Below, one piece after another: positions 1 through 12,264 of a stretch of DNA of 64,000 bases (the first letter of the stretch is position 1; each line of letters opens with the position of its first letter). The stretch is from Symsagittifera roscoffensis (lineage: Eukaryota > Xenacoelomorpha > Acoela > Convolutidae). The DNA lies in the NCBI RefSeq assembly GCF_963678635.1, contig NC_087062.1:12508670-12572669 (forward strand), written 5' to 3'. Below the pieces are notes generated by a model. It worked only from the letters and a program-made list of their open reading frames with translations. It did not search any database and had not been told where the DNA came from. The position numbers and the translations under genes were made by a program.

Positions 1-438
1 GTAAATTTCCCTGGAGAATACTATTACCCCAGTAACTTGAGACGGGTCAGTATAATTACAAGAAGTTCGGTGCAGCATTAATGTTAAGCTCGAATGCTTA
101 TTGGCATATGAAGCAAGTTATTAAATTCAAAACCATGAACTAATCTGCGTAAAGGGGACGGTCATTTTTAGCACGGCGGGTAAAACAGTTAGTTTTTGTG
201 CTTCACCGAGGTAACCGGTGGGAATTTTCAGTTGATATTTCTGATCATGCGAAGCATAGATTGATATTTCTTGAATCAAACATGATTGGTCTGATCTCGT
301 ATTGCCGACAAAAAGTGAAAGCTATGATTTTATTATAGATAATACAACAACATGGTATTTTTTTCGATTCATTAATATTTTTCAGTTAAATTTTATATCT
401 GAGAATGGACATTTGACTTAAAAACTGAGGGTAATAAA
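1..438. other. Upstream region of GALM, no gene seen
   Basis: No coding segment is recognised here. A good 3' splice-site-like pyrimidine tract ending in TTTTTCAG lies at about 376-385, some 53 bases before the GALM start codon at 439. It could be the end of a 5'UTR intron or a trans-splice acceptor. No promoter motif can be assigned. Confidence 0.5.
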
Positions 439-3400
439 ATGACAGTATCTCGATCCCTTTTTGCAACACTCCAAGATGAAAGCACAGTGGAGCAATTCAC
501 TTTGACCAGCGAGACACTTCAAGTATCTATCATCACTTTCGGAGCATCTATCACTAATTTTATCCTTCGTGACAAAAATTTAGACGTGTGCCCAGCATAT
601 GCGACCTTTGAGGGGTATCTAGAGAACCCTTTCAAAATGGGCGCTACTGTTGGGCGAGTGATTAACAGGCTAAAGGGTGGAAGATTTACAATTGATGGGA
701 AAACTTTCGAACTTGATAAAAACTATAAAGGCATCCATTGTATACACGGAGGGAGCAAAGACTTCGTGCACTATAATTGGAAAGTAGACGAGGAGAAATT
801 GTCCGAGAATTCTGTGACTCTAACTCATTTGAGTGAAGATGGTGATATGGGATTTCCTGGAAACTTAAAAGTATCCGCCACTTTCACATTAGAGGTTAGT
901 GCTTAATTGTGTACAGTCCTGTACAATCATGTGTCCAATTTTGTAATAGATTGAGGCGATAATTTTGGTTCTTCTACTTCCGACCTCCAGGTACAGAAAT
1001 CGATTTTACAGTGCAATGAGTGGTTTCCTAGATTGCATTAATGCATATAATGACAAAATATGCTTAAAAATTGGGTTATTAACCCTCATACATACGTTAT
1101 GACAATTGGACTGCGTGAACAAAAATTTGAAAACACAAAAAGGGGGGTGGGGGATAGTGGATTTTGGTCTTTTGACGATGGGATTGAGACAATTTTTCCC
1201 AGCAGGGAAATGTAACCAAGAAAAAGACACCGAGGACTCATTCGAGAGTGCAAAAACGATACTATGAAAAGAACTGAGCTGCTGGTAAAAATTTTTTCCC
1301 TTTGCATATTGGCAGGAAAGTCAAGGTTCATTTTCGGGGTGAAGTATCCGTTCATATTTCCGTATATATTTCTGACCCCGCGGGCATTTATGTCTTCATT
1401 CCTGATTTAATAGTTTCCGACCGAGAGAAATTTTGCGGACAGTTTTTTCCCGTGTTAACGTTTAATTGGTGCTGTTAATTTCCGGTTCCCGTGTCAACCT
1501 AACTAATGTATGGTTGTTTTAAACAAAGAATCGTGAATCAAAAATGAAAATATATTTTATGCCAATGCAAGAAAAAAAATTTCTTCCACGAAAAATAAGA
1601 ATTCAAATTCTGAAATTTCAAGAAGCGAAGACTTCTTTTCTTGTTCATTTTGATGCAAGAAACAAATTTTTATTAAAATTAAATGACACAATCGTAATCA
1701 GGCCTGAATGTAACACTGAAGGTCCAACTTGTCCAAAGATAACTTTTAATTGTCATTTCCTTTTAATGTTGATATGTTTATCTTGGAGAGAGTGACTTTA
1801 ACGTGAAGAGTGGTAGTGATTCCTGATTAAGAAATTTTTTTATTGCCCCGCGGTGTCATTCATCATATTTCTTACTGTAGCAAGCATTTATATCAAACTG
1901 AAGTACCAATTCATTAATTTTGGGGAGAAAAAAGGACTTTTGCGGGGAGAGTTGATTTCGAAAAAAAGTAAAAACGATTTTTTTAAAAGTTTGTTTATTA
2001 GCCCCCGGTCCTGCTCAATGCAGGGCTAACCGTGGGGGATGCTTATGTCATCCATGTCGCCGTTCCCAGCTTGAGAAGGCGGATGACACTGGGTTGATCT
2101 TTTTTAAGTTTGAACAAAATGGTTTCCGACGCTAAAATGATCGCATTTCATTTTAGTGATATTGCGAAAAACGCGTAACATGTATTTTTGGGAGTTTGGA
2201 GGTTCGACCAAAAATGGATACCTTAAGATGGTGCAAACAATATAAATCTACGGATGACGGAGTTTGTGTTAAGTTCCTGAGAGGAGGCAGCGTCTCTTGC
2301 CCCTTTCTCTTCCCCTTTCCGTGAAACCGCTATCACTTAAGTTGGTGTACACAGACTTTGCCCTTCTCAAATTTAGAGGCGCGTTTCGCACCTCGCACAT
2401 TTCGCCCCTAATACTTCCACGCAAAAGGTCGTAAAAATTGGGGCCAAATGTGTCCTTTTATTTAAGAAGGGCAAAATGTTTGAGGGGAGAAACGTGCCAC
2501 ATTCGCTTCAGTTTCGCTCTGTAAAAACTGATCATTTGTTTAGAAAGATGAACTGAGTGTACAGTATGGAGGGTCAACAGATGCCCCTACGCCTGTCAAC
2601 CTCACTTGTCATTGCTACTTCAACCTGGCCGGCCACTCGGCTGGAAAAGAGGCTCTGCTCAAACACAAAGTGCAATTGAATGCAGACCACTATCTGTTAC
2701 TAGATGAAGAGTACTTGCCTATTCAGAAAGAGAGCGTAGACAATACGATATTCGACCTAAGGCATCTTTTTCTTCTGAGTTACAATTTTATATAAGAATT
2801 TGAGAAGTGGTAAAAAAAACGATTACTTCCCTTCCTCAAAAATGTTATCTGCCTCCAATTTTGGGCTCAAAATTGTTCAATTTCTAATCAAAATTGTTTG
2901 CATCATTACTTTTTAATGAGAGTAAAACGAAATCATTCAGTTGAAGCAAATTGTGGAAATCATCTGGTTATTGTTGATTAGAGTGGAAATTATGACGAGG
3001 AAAAAGTACCCTTTGATTGAACTGAATTATCTTTTTCTCCCGGGTTTACAATTCATTTCAATAAATTTGGGTGATTGATTTGCTTGGCCAAAACATACAC
3101 GCGTCATCGAATTGATTACCTGATTAAGAGAATGATTTTCAATCATTTTGAGATTGAACTGAATCGAAAAAGTAAAAATACTTATTTTTATAAAATCATG
3201 CAAAAAAAAATACATTTTTTTTTGTTCAGTAGCTTGCAGATTCTAAGAAATTTAACAGGAAAAAGATACCTGAATTGGTCGAAATTTATTATAGAAAAGA
3301 GCTCATCTTGGGAACCATCTTAGACAAAATTAACGATGGTGTTGGTTTCGATAACTACTATTGTATGTCGGAAGACAAAATCAATTCGTGGCATGCAAGA

Positions 3401-3649
3401 GCAAGTTATGGTGATATATGTCTGGAATTGAAGTCGAACCAACCTGGGTTCCAGTTTTACAATAATTATTACATTGACACTGATGGAGGGAAAGATGGCT
3501 GCGAATATAGAAAGCATTGCTCCTTCGCCTTTGAAGCACACGGATACCCTGATGCTGTTAATCATCCGGAGTTTCCCAGTATTATTTTGAGACCAGGAGA
3601 ACAGTATAGCAATCAGATAAAGTTCAAATTGTACTCAAAGAATGAATAA
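439..3649 (+). CDS. GALM: Galactose mutarotase (aldose 1-epimerase), three exons
   Basis: Cytosolic enzyme that interconverts alpha- and beta-D-galactose at the head of the Leloir pathway. Exons by reading frame are 439-894, 2544-2761 and 3259-3649 (354 residues, against about 342 in vertebrate GALM). The first exon carries the family motifs GATVGRVINRLKGG and IHGG. Exon 2 carries TPVNLTCHCYFNLAGH, whose His matches the family catalytic acid (NHSYFNL in others), and ends FDLR. Exon 3 carries GFDNYYC, NQPGFQFYNN, HPEFPSIILRPGEQY; the Glu of RPGE is the expected catalytic base. Phases agree at both junctions (0 and 2). Intron 1 is GT-AG; intron 2 has to start with GC (AAG/GCATCT) to keep the conserved FDLR-to-KKIPEL continuity. 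Start: first ATG of the frame, giving a normal N-terminus. Identity is secure; the exact exon 2 end is the least certain point. Confidence 0.93.
2000..2100 (+). repeat. Dispersed SINE-like repeat, family B, copy 1 (in GALM intron 1)
   Basis: Shares with 41320-41470 (inverted) and 15040-15085 an arrangement of AGCCCCCGG, then CCGTGGGGGA, then GTCATCCAT, a spacer of about 20 bases, and GGCGGATGAC followed by TTGGG. The two arms GTCATCC and GGATGAC can pair as a hairpin. Element ends are not defined. Family name unknown to me; SINE is inferred from the size and from the B-box-like sequence in copy 2. Confidence 0.55.
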
Positions 3650-4409
3650 TTTCCTTGCTTTTGTAAATTGGCTCAATGGATCGGGTAGTGGTTTTAAAAA
3701 AGGTAACAAGGTATAGGCAAAGTGTAATCACGTGAAGTCATTTTTGGCTAGGTTCAACCTTGTCATATCTCAATGTATGAACGTTTGATTCCCGAATCCG
3801 AATGGATCGACAAACAGATAAGCTAACGCGGAGCGAGATAAAACGACCAATTTAAACCAAGGTTTATTTTTGCTCTGACCGTTCATTCGGTCTGTGTTTG
3901 AGATGAGATCTCTCAAGGTCGATTGACCGGCTAAATGTATGTTTATGGCATGCAACATCATAAACATATGTAACATCATAAATGTCAATGTATATACATC
4001 TGAGTTTTGTCGGTCCAATATGTAAATGTACTTCAACTATTTGGTATTTAAGAAAAAAAACTATTTTAGGTAAATCAATGCATAAAGTTTGTAAGTTTTT
4101 TTAAGTCTGTAAGTTGTACATTCTGCGTAGTTGCCTTTCCATGAATCAAAAAGAACGATTGATACTCATTTCGTTTGTATAACACTGGGATTCTTGAAGA
4201 TGTCGGATAACTCTTTGGCTTGAAGTTTTTCCTGCAACCGTTTTATAGTAGAGTATTTTCAAGCAGATGGGTACAAATCTCGAACTCATACATACAGAAA
4301 GCACATAATGGATCGGGTTTTAAATTTCTATTCCATAGAACGTCTTTATCTCCAACGCAATTGAAGAGCAGACGGTAGAACAAACTTTTTTCAAAGCTGG
4401 TCAACCTTG
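3650..4409. other. Intergenic, no gene seen
   Basis: AT-rich DNA between GALM and the retrotransposon. No coding signal. Short direct repeats around CATCATAAACATATG occur near 3957-3985. The left part of the LINE 3' untranslated tail may reach into it, but I cannot place the element end. Confidence 0.4.
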
Positions 4410-6797
4410 ATTGTTTTCACAACCATGGCGAAACTTTACTGAATTCAGTTGGTTTTAAGTTGAACTTCGTGCGGCTCTTTTCGATGCTTTTTTTCCAACT
4501 ATTTTCAAAGTTAAAGTTTTTAACGCATGCTCCATATATTTGCGAGTTTTTTGTTTTTGCGAGAATGCTCATCATCCAACATCGGGAGTTTCTTATCTCA
4601 ATGTTTTCGTCATTTAAAGAATTGATACTGACTTCCGAGTTTTCTAGATCTCCATCTAGTTCTCTGTGAAACCTGCTTTTTGGAATATTCCAGTTTTCCA
4701 TTAAGAGATGTTTCTGCAGTGGTCCGAAGTTGAAATCAGTATTTTGAAAATATTTGATTTTGGCAGCTAAAAGATGGTCCTGCGGGCTGGGAAATTTCAC
4801 TCCTCCTTTGAGCGTGTCTCGTTCAAGGAAAATTCAATTAACTTTACTTCGATTAACTCGAAACTGGGTACCTTTGCAGAAATCATCAAGTTTTTGTGTA
4901 GATATTGAACCTTGTCAGAGGGAGTGAAAGCTGTTAGGTACTGATCATACGCAACACTTCGTGTTTCAAGTTTAGTCAAATAAGTTGCTTGTCGTATTTG
5001 AAGTAAGTGAAGCTCGAGAGCTAAGATAAAAAGCAGGCTTGATAATGGGCATCCTTGTCGGACTCCTCGTTTCTGTTTGAATTCCCTTGAATTAAACCCA
5101 TGGATTACAACTGATCACTTAGAGTTGCAGTACAAACTTTTTATCAATGATATCAATTGACTTGGGCAGCCAATTTTTCGTAGAAGTTGGAACATTTATT
5201 TCCGATCGTCCCTATCAAAAGCTTCGGAAAACTCGATCCTTGAAGCTACCAAATTGCTTTTTGATTTTCGGAGTCGTAATCGGATCTCATGGATGGCTTG
5301 ATTTATAGATCTATTGGGGTCAAATACGCATGTTGTTCGTTCTCAATCACTTCATTTAAAACTGTCTTTAGCCTTTCAGCTATTACATGTGACAGGATTT
5401 TCTGGTCTGTGTTTATCAAGCTGATCGGCCTGTAGTCTTTCAGTAGAAGACTCACTTTCTTTTGGCAGGAGTTTGATTGTGTCTTTGTTGAAAGACTTCG
5501 GCTTTTTGGCAAAACTTAATGCAGATTAGAACAATTGTAAAAGTATATTGGCAAACGAGAAGACATGTTGCGGATATAACTCAGATGTAAGTCCATCACC
5601 ACCTGGGCTCGTTCTTTTTCTAAGTTAATTTATTGCCATTACAATTTCTTCCTTTTGAAGTGGAGCATCAAGACTTTCGATGCTCTTGTCTGACAATTTT
5701 TTGTTGAAACTCTTTAGGATCTCATACCAATATATGTCTATCACTTGCTTGTCTTTGCAGAGATTTTCGTAGAACGATGTTGTTTCTTCCAACATCTGTT
5801 GTGTTTCAGTTGGAATATCCCCAGTTTGAAGTTTCTTTTTTCTGATTAATGTTTTGGGTTGCTGCCGCCTTGACCATCTTTTAATATCTTTGGGGTCGCC
5901 GTTCTGAAGCTCTTAGATATTATTTTGAATATATGTCAAATTTTATCTACACTTCTCTTCTTTTTTTTTCGGAGTTTCTTATACTCAAACGTTCAATTTG
6001 GGTTTTCAATATTTGTTTGTGTTTCTTTTCCAGTCTGATTTTCTGTATTGAGGTAATGCGTAAAAACTCGAAGTAATTCTAGCTAAATAACATCGTAGTT
6101 TTCAGTTGTCCAATTTTCAAGATGTTTTTCTATTGCCTTTTTGTTTTTGGCAGAAAGTTGTTATTCAATCTCCAGCTACCTTGAACCATGTCCACATCGG
6201 GTTCTTGAAAAGTTTGGTAGCATAAGATCTGGTGGTCACTCACGGTTTTTTCGAGCATTTGGAATGTATCATCCGCCGTGAGAGTGTTCGAAAAAATTAA
6301 GTCCATTCGGTAACAAAATTTTTTCTTGAATACCTTTGCGGTCCAGCCATTTGTGCTTGATGATCTCTCTTGTGATTTGGGAAAGAACTCAAGTCTCCAA
6401 CAGGAATAAGTGTGTCAGACTCATTTATTTCATTAAATTCTGTCATCGCTTCCGATATTAGATGGCAACTTTTGACAAAAATTGCTGTTTTGACATACGC
6501 ATTCACTACATATGTTCGTTGCTGGGGAAAATGAATTAGCTGGGACGCACTGTTTTGTGTGATAATGGTTGCTTTCATAGATTTGCTCAGAGTATAAGTA
6601 GTTCTCCACTACGACCAATCGGTGATTTGTAAGTTCTCTAGAGTTGTTCTCAAATTATTACTGATAACCGCAGTTTGGGTTTCTTGTAAACAAATTATGA
6701 AGTTTAGGTCATAGTTGAGATGGGTTATTTTATTCATTATGTGATTAAGTTCTTCGGGACGATCAAGCCCTCAGCAGTTCCAGGTTAGAACCTTCAT
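4410..6797 (-). mobile_element. Degenerate non-LTR retrotransposon (L1/Tx1-like) ORF2
   Basis: Read on the - strand from about 6797 this is a broken ORF2. The endonuclease begins MKVLTWNC, then a stop, then GLDRPEELN, and LNFIICLQETQ (APE-type QET motif); near 6215-6225 VSDHQ matches the endonuclease SDH motif. The reverse transcriptase follows: TSPGGDGLTSELY (about 5580-5620), KDYRPISLINTDQKILSHV (about 5380-5450) and RGVRQGCPLSSLLFILALE (about 5025-5075). The expected YADD active site is damaged (AYDQYLTAFTPSDK, about 4920-4950). A C-terminal piece with FPSPQDHLLAAKIKY sits at 4745-4800. Multiple frameshifts and stops show it is dead. No target-site duplication or poly-A tail was identified, and ORF1 was not found. 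The clade assignment is from motif style only. Confidence 0.88.
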
Positions 6798-9700
6798 TGA
6801 CTTCTTTCGACAGTTTGGACTCGCTATTCAAGCATTTTTCGTCGGGTGATTTGACCGTTTTTTCCTGATACGATTTTTTGTGATAGTTCCTAGAGACTCA
6901 AACTGGGTTTCATCTTCGTTGCCGTAGTTATTTGATTTGGTTTCAGTTTGACCTAATTCTGAATCGAAAAAGTAGAAATGCTTCTGTATGGAATCATGTA
7001 TTGTTCTACCTAATATTGTTCAAATAAAACAAATAGAAATGTCATATTCAGCATCTCAATATTTACACCGAAAATAAGTAGTTGGCTTTTCTGGTAGTTT
7101 TTTACTGTTGATCTAATGTTATCTGTACTTTTTGCGGCTTTCAGTAATTGTTTTGGAAATTGTAATATCTGAGTGAAAATACTTGATTAAGTTGGGTGGG
7201 TCCACTTGTTTGGATCGTGTCATAATTCACTTGTTTTTGGGTGGCTTGATCTCTAACCAGCTCGTTTGTCCGCATTCTTGCGGAGTTCCACTTCATTTAG
7301 GGTGTATATTGGAAATAGCGTTGTTGAAATAGTAGCGAACGAAGGATCCTTAGATGAACGAGAAATTAGCATGGAAACTTCACTGAGGCAGCTGAAGTTT
7401 TTTTATCCAGAAACCACCATTTGTTGTAGGTTGATACGACAGTGGCAGCGGTTCGCGAGCAAGTTAAGCAAATGAGAAAATGCGAGCAAGTTACCAAAAA
7501 TATCACAATTAGAAAATGAATTGGCTAAAATAGCCGATCAAAGAATATAATTACCCTTGCGATAAGCTAAGGTATTACAATCGTGTACTAGACTCTTTCC
7601 CGTAAACAACTTTTTTTGAAGTTTTTTTAAACAGTTTCAGTTTGTTATATCGGCTCAATCATTAAGTTTTGCTTAATTTCTAGGGCAATATATATATGTT
7701 TGGGATTATGTGTTTCAATTGGATGGGTCATAAACACATAAATTTTATGAAGTTTTCCATGACAACAGTTTTGTTTTCGACTCAACAGATTTCGACCCAA
7801 AGTTTGTTACCTTTGTTGCCGCTCGGTAAATGAGTTCCACTTTTTTAGGGCTAATAGTGAACTTCGTCAAATACAAATATGAATTTTTTGTTGCGCTATG
7901 TTTTCCAACTTGTTAAGTTATTTTTTCACGTAATTTATTCCCACAGAATTTTTTCAGAATTTTATTTTGATTTTTTTAATTCACCGTACCACAATGTGTG
8001 ATGTGCATCGCAATATTTACGAAGTTTAGCTTCGACTCTGTGTGAAAGTTTTTTCACGGTTTATTTGACGCAATTGCACTAGTTTGTTCCATAACACGCC
8101 GTCTCCGACTTCGTCGCTGCTAAAACTTCTTAGGAAGAAATCAACTGCTTAGGGTTGATTCTGATTAAGAGTAATAAACGTAGTGAAGACTCGTATATAG
8201 GTCTTGGTGATTGTTTTAAGGAAAAAGTCTGAAAATGCTGTAATAACAACAGATGTGCATTCATACATATAGCGCGAAAAACGTGAACAATTTCTAGTTT
8301 CGGAAAGGGAATTTTAATATTAAGATTTTCATCTGAATAAAAACTTCACCTATTGATCCAGTTTTCTCAAGTTGGGTTAATGTTTCAAAAAAAATCGCCA
8401 ATCATAAATAGTTTGTAGAAATTCAAAGAGCTCAAAGGGCATCTATTTTTTTGTTCCGAAAGTTGAGATGTTATCAACAAAACCAGTGTTTTTTTTTCTG
8501 TTCGCTTGCGTTCATTAGTCTTTCCCAACTGTCAGCTGTCTATGTTTCAATATGGCGTTTTTCAAGAGTGATCTTTTATTAACGGTAACTCTTATCAATC
8601 AGATTGGCGTTTTTGGTACTAGAAACTAATTTCTCATAACAGTGCGAACGGTACTTTAACTGTTGTTTCCAGAAATTTGTTTTTCCGAAAAAACCTGGAA
8701 AGATTGTATCTATCTGTTTACGAGAATTTGGCGTTAAAAGAACCATGTGAAGTGCGGCCCAAGTGCGTTGTTTCTACCGACAAAAATGTCTGACTTTCAA
8801 ACACGATTGCTAAGCACTAATGATTAAACAGCTTGCTACAACGAATTATTAGTTTTTTTTTGAGTGAAATAGCCGTAGAAATAACTGGCAACTCGTCGTC
8901 AACAATCAATGGCAGTTAGCTGCGGTATCATTGTACACAGGAATTCAAGTGAATCGAACTGAGTTGCGCTTTTGTGGTATAATGAAACTTGGGCGTCGGA
9001 TTACATATGCTCGCCGCTTTTGCACAAACTTCATTCCTGACACAATCTCGCGTGGGCACACAAAATTCAAATAACAAATTCAATCTTTTCTAAGTCAACA
9101 ACAGCAAAAGATCTTTGTGTATCAATTGGTCAAATTTTGAATAGTACGCACTATTCAACTTTTTTTCGAAGAAATGAGACACGTAGTATGCAACTTTTTT
9201 TCGAAGAAATGAGACTTTTTCTTGTTGCAAGGACGCCAATTATGAGATCCCGTTACGCTTATTTCCTCTACTGATTCGAACAAAAAATAGGAACTTTCAG
9301 ACGCCGGATTTTCAGTCAAAAACATTTCAACTGCTTCCCGCTCTGCTGCTTTCTTCCTAAATGTTTCTTAGGAGCTGGAAACCGCAAGTCTTTCCAATAG
9401 TCAGCAAAGTCGCAGTTATCGAAAAACAACTGAAGTTTTGTTTTCTCGTCATCTGGAAAATTTGAGCGTTGTTCTCTCAATTTGAACATCACTTAGTCAT
9501 TTGATTCCTTCGTTCGACCGGAGTGCTGGAAAAAGTTACTTTTGAAACAGATCATAAAGCAAGCAGTTGTGAAATTTCTCTGAACAAGAAACGTTTGACA
9601 GCTGACAGCTATCGACAATAGCCAGCATATAATTGCCGCTCAACTCTTTAACCTTTTTCGCAATCACTGAGGTACCTAAAATCACACGTGACAAAATTTC

Positions 9701-11574
9701 CCTGTTTAATAAGCTCGCTTCGTCTAATAACATGAACAGCAAAGTTTTTAAGTTAGGTTCTTTTTCAAATCTCTTTAAAATGCATCAGAGATTTTTCAGT
9801 TAAAGTTAGGCCGGAAAAACACAGTAGGAACAGTAAAAACCAATGATTGTGCTTGTCTCAATTTTGCTACAAGCGGTGCGCAGTGAAAATTGTTTAGCAG
9901 TCATACCATTGATTTACGTGGATCACAGCATGACTCTGGACAATTAAATTTTACCAGAACCTTGAAGACCGAGTATAAATTACTTTTAGCAAGGCTATAC
10001 TCATGAACGGCAATTAATTTTGCACGTATCAATGCAAAGAAGAGATTCAACAAAAGCCGTTGTTTTCAGACGCTACACTTTTGTTCTTAAACTTTACTTC
10101 TCTTCTGGTAGATGATGGTAGGTGAACGATCTTTGAAAACTGACAAGGTGTTTCACATCTAAGAAAAAACTGCTTAAACAGTCATTAGCAAGGTTGTAAA
10201 TACTGCTCAGATGAACTTATAGGATTTTGAGATTGTTGATTTGTGTGGTAAAATGCTGAAGCAGGTCTTCCAAACAGAACTGAACTGTTGATCACAACTG
10301 AAGAAACAGCGAAGAGCTTTAGGAATCGTATCATCCCCTAACTGATAGTAGTAAAAAAAAGAAATCAAAAATTAATCAACGAAGGTGCCCCTTTTGAGTT
10401 TTCTAGCTTTGGAGCACTGCACAAAACTTGGGAGACAAAATTGAACAAAGTTGCCATGTTCAAAAGCCAAACAGTCAATGGAAGTTTCGATGAATGATCT
10501 GTTATAAGAGATCGATTCAGATCTATGTCTGCATAAGTATTAGATGTTGCTGATGTATCTGGAGGGTGCTCCTACGAAATATTTATATGAAAAGGTTGTT
10601 CAAACATAAGTAATCGCGATTATACAGGCGTTCGCTGATGAAAAATAGGTTAAAAATTTGTCCAATTGGTTTTTTGATGATCTTTATTTCAACATGTACA
10701 TTTTTTCATTTAATTAATAACTCAAAAAATTTGTCATTTCTTCAAATTATCAATGGAGAATTCTTTCAACCAAATAACTATTTTCTTGAAAGTTTTTATA
10801 AAAAGTCATGTTTTTTTTCACATTAGTGTTGTTCTTTGTGCGTGGTGTGATGACTGAATCTGACAAAAATTTAAGCATAATCGGAAGCTACAGTAAAATA
10901 AGCAGCTCGAACAACGGTTTCCGTCCAAAAATGACTAGAAAAAAAACTAAATGAACAAAAAAATTTGCGGAAATTGTTTTGAAGTTTTTATTTTGAAAAA
11001 TGGCGCCAAAAACTTCAAACAACAATTTTACTGGTATAAAACTAAAGTTTCACAGCATATCTGCCTATAAAAAAGCCTGATCTTTTGCTTAACTTGCTCG
11101 AACCAGTTTTCATTGACAACATTTTGAAACTGTCGTTTGAATCACGACTGAAAGAGCTTTAATCAGAATACTCTGGTTCTGCCTGAAAAAAAACAAAAAA
11201 TAGAAAAAACTAAAACGCCAGAATACAAAGTTCCTCCCCTTTTTTAATGGTCGGAACAACAGACAAAATATCTTAGCCTCTGTAATGAGTTTTGTCGGCT
11301 GAGTGGATCGGAAGTGGAGGTGTCGATATCCTTTATGATATCATTTCATGATATTAGTTTACTTAACCAACACCTATTATTTTTTACTCCTTCACTCATT
11401 TCTTTGCCCTAAATTGACCTGGAAGGCTCTAATAGACGTTTTTTTCGACACTCGTGAAAGTTTTTTATAGTATTCTGTATTGCAGCTCCAATCACGAATG
11501 AAAAAGCATTCACGTTTAAATTCACATGATTTTAAAGTAACTTTTAGACAAAAGAAATTGATTTCAGATTTAAC
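6798..11574. other. Long intergenic stretch, no confident gene
   Basis: 4.8 kb of AT-rich sequence. Nothing recognisable on either strand. A possible relic of protein coding lies on the - strand at about 9390-9830 (LREQRSNFPDDEKTK, DEASLLNREILSRVILG), broken by stops and not assignable. A 25-base segment beginning CAACTTTTTTTCGAAG is directly repeated at about 9148 and 9190. Confidence 0.4.
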
Positions 11575-12264
11575 ATGGAACCCATTGCCTGTTGCGTTAC
11601 TTTAGTGGACGAAAACGAGCGCCTATTGCGAAAAATATGCAGATTGAAATCGAAGTTAAAATTAACTGAGAAGAGATTGCAAGAAACAGAAGAAACAATT
11701 ACAAACGATGATTCCACAGCTGATGATTATTCATCAATGAACCCTAATAATATCGCAAATAATAGCCGAGGGCATGTTCAAATATCAACTTCAGATGAAA
11801 GTGAAAGGGTAAAAAAAGTCGAAGAAAATTTTCACGCCACGAAAGCAAAGCTGCTTGCCATGCAAAACAACACCACACGACTCTTACATGCTGAACAACA
11901 TAGATGTCGAGAACTTGAAGCTAAGTTTTCAGACCTTGAAAGTGCGAACAAAGACTTGGCCACGAAGTTAGATGAGGAAAAACGAAAAGTATTCAGCTTG
12001 GAACGGCAAATTGGTCAGTTAGAGAACGAAACTTGTGAACTGAAGTCGAAGACTGTTAAAAGTCTCAAAAGTCGATGTGAAAAGTTAACTTCCGAAAATG
12101 AGGCTTTAAAACGAGAGCTGAACAGTTTCGAGCCGGAGTTCTTTGAGGAACTTGAAGACATGAAATACGAACTGAAAAGGTCAAAAGAACTAAATTTGGA
12201 GTACGAGAAAGCAATGAGAGTGTTGTGTGAAAAATACAAGCTACCTTTTATCAAGATCAGTTGA
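11575..12264 (+). CDS. Coiled-coil protein with CEP290-like C-terminus
   Basis: One uninterrupted frame of 229 residues from ATG 11575. Nearly the whole protein is heptad-rich coiled coil (residues about 10-50 and 75-200), with an acidic Ser/Asn-rich break at 45-70. The last third, LKRELNSFEPEFFEELEDMK, then YEKAMRVLCEKY, resembles the extreme C-terminus of the ciliary transition-zone protein CEP290, where an FFEEIEDLKY-type motif is characteristic. CEP290 itself is about ten times longer, so this is either a short relative, or the last exon of a larger gene: a splice acceptor (GATTTCAG) ends at 11567 and the frame between it and the ATG is open. No upstream exon was recognised. A polyadenylation signal AATAAA lies at 12527-12532. 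Confidence 0.72.
   Translation: MEPIACCVTLVDENERLLRKICRLKSKLKLTEKRLQETEETITNDDSTADDYSSMNPNNIANNSRGHVQISTSDESERVKKVEENFHATKAKLLAMQNNTTRLLHAEQHRCRELEAKFSDLESANKDLATKLDEEKRKVFSLERQIGQLENETCELKSKTVKSLKSRCEKLTSENEALKRELNSFEPEFFEELEDMKYELKRSKELNLEYEKAMRVLCEKYKLPFIKIS

Noticed and set aside
3150-7000. Similar GAATCGAAAAAGTA segments at about 3162 and 6961 on either side of the LINE
   Set aside because: Too diverged and too far from the recognisable element ends to be called a target-site duplication.
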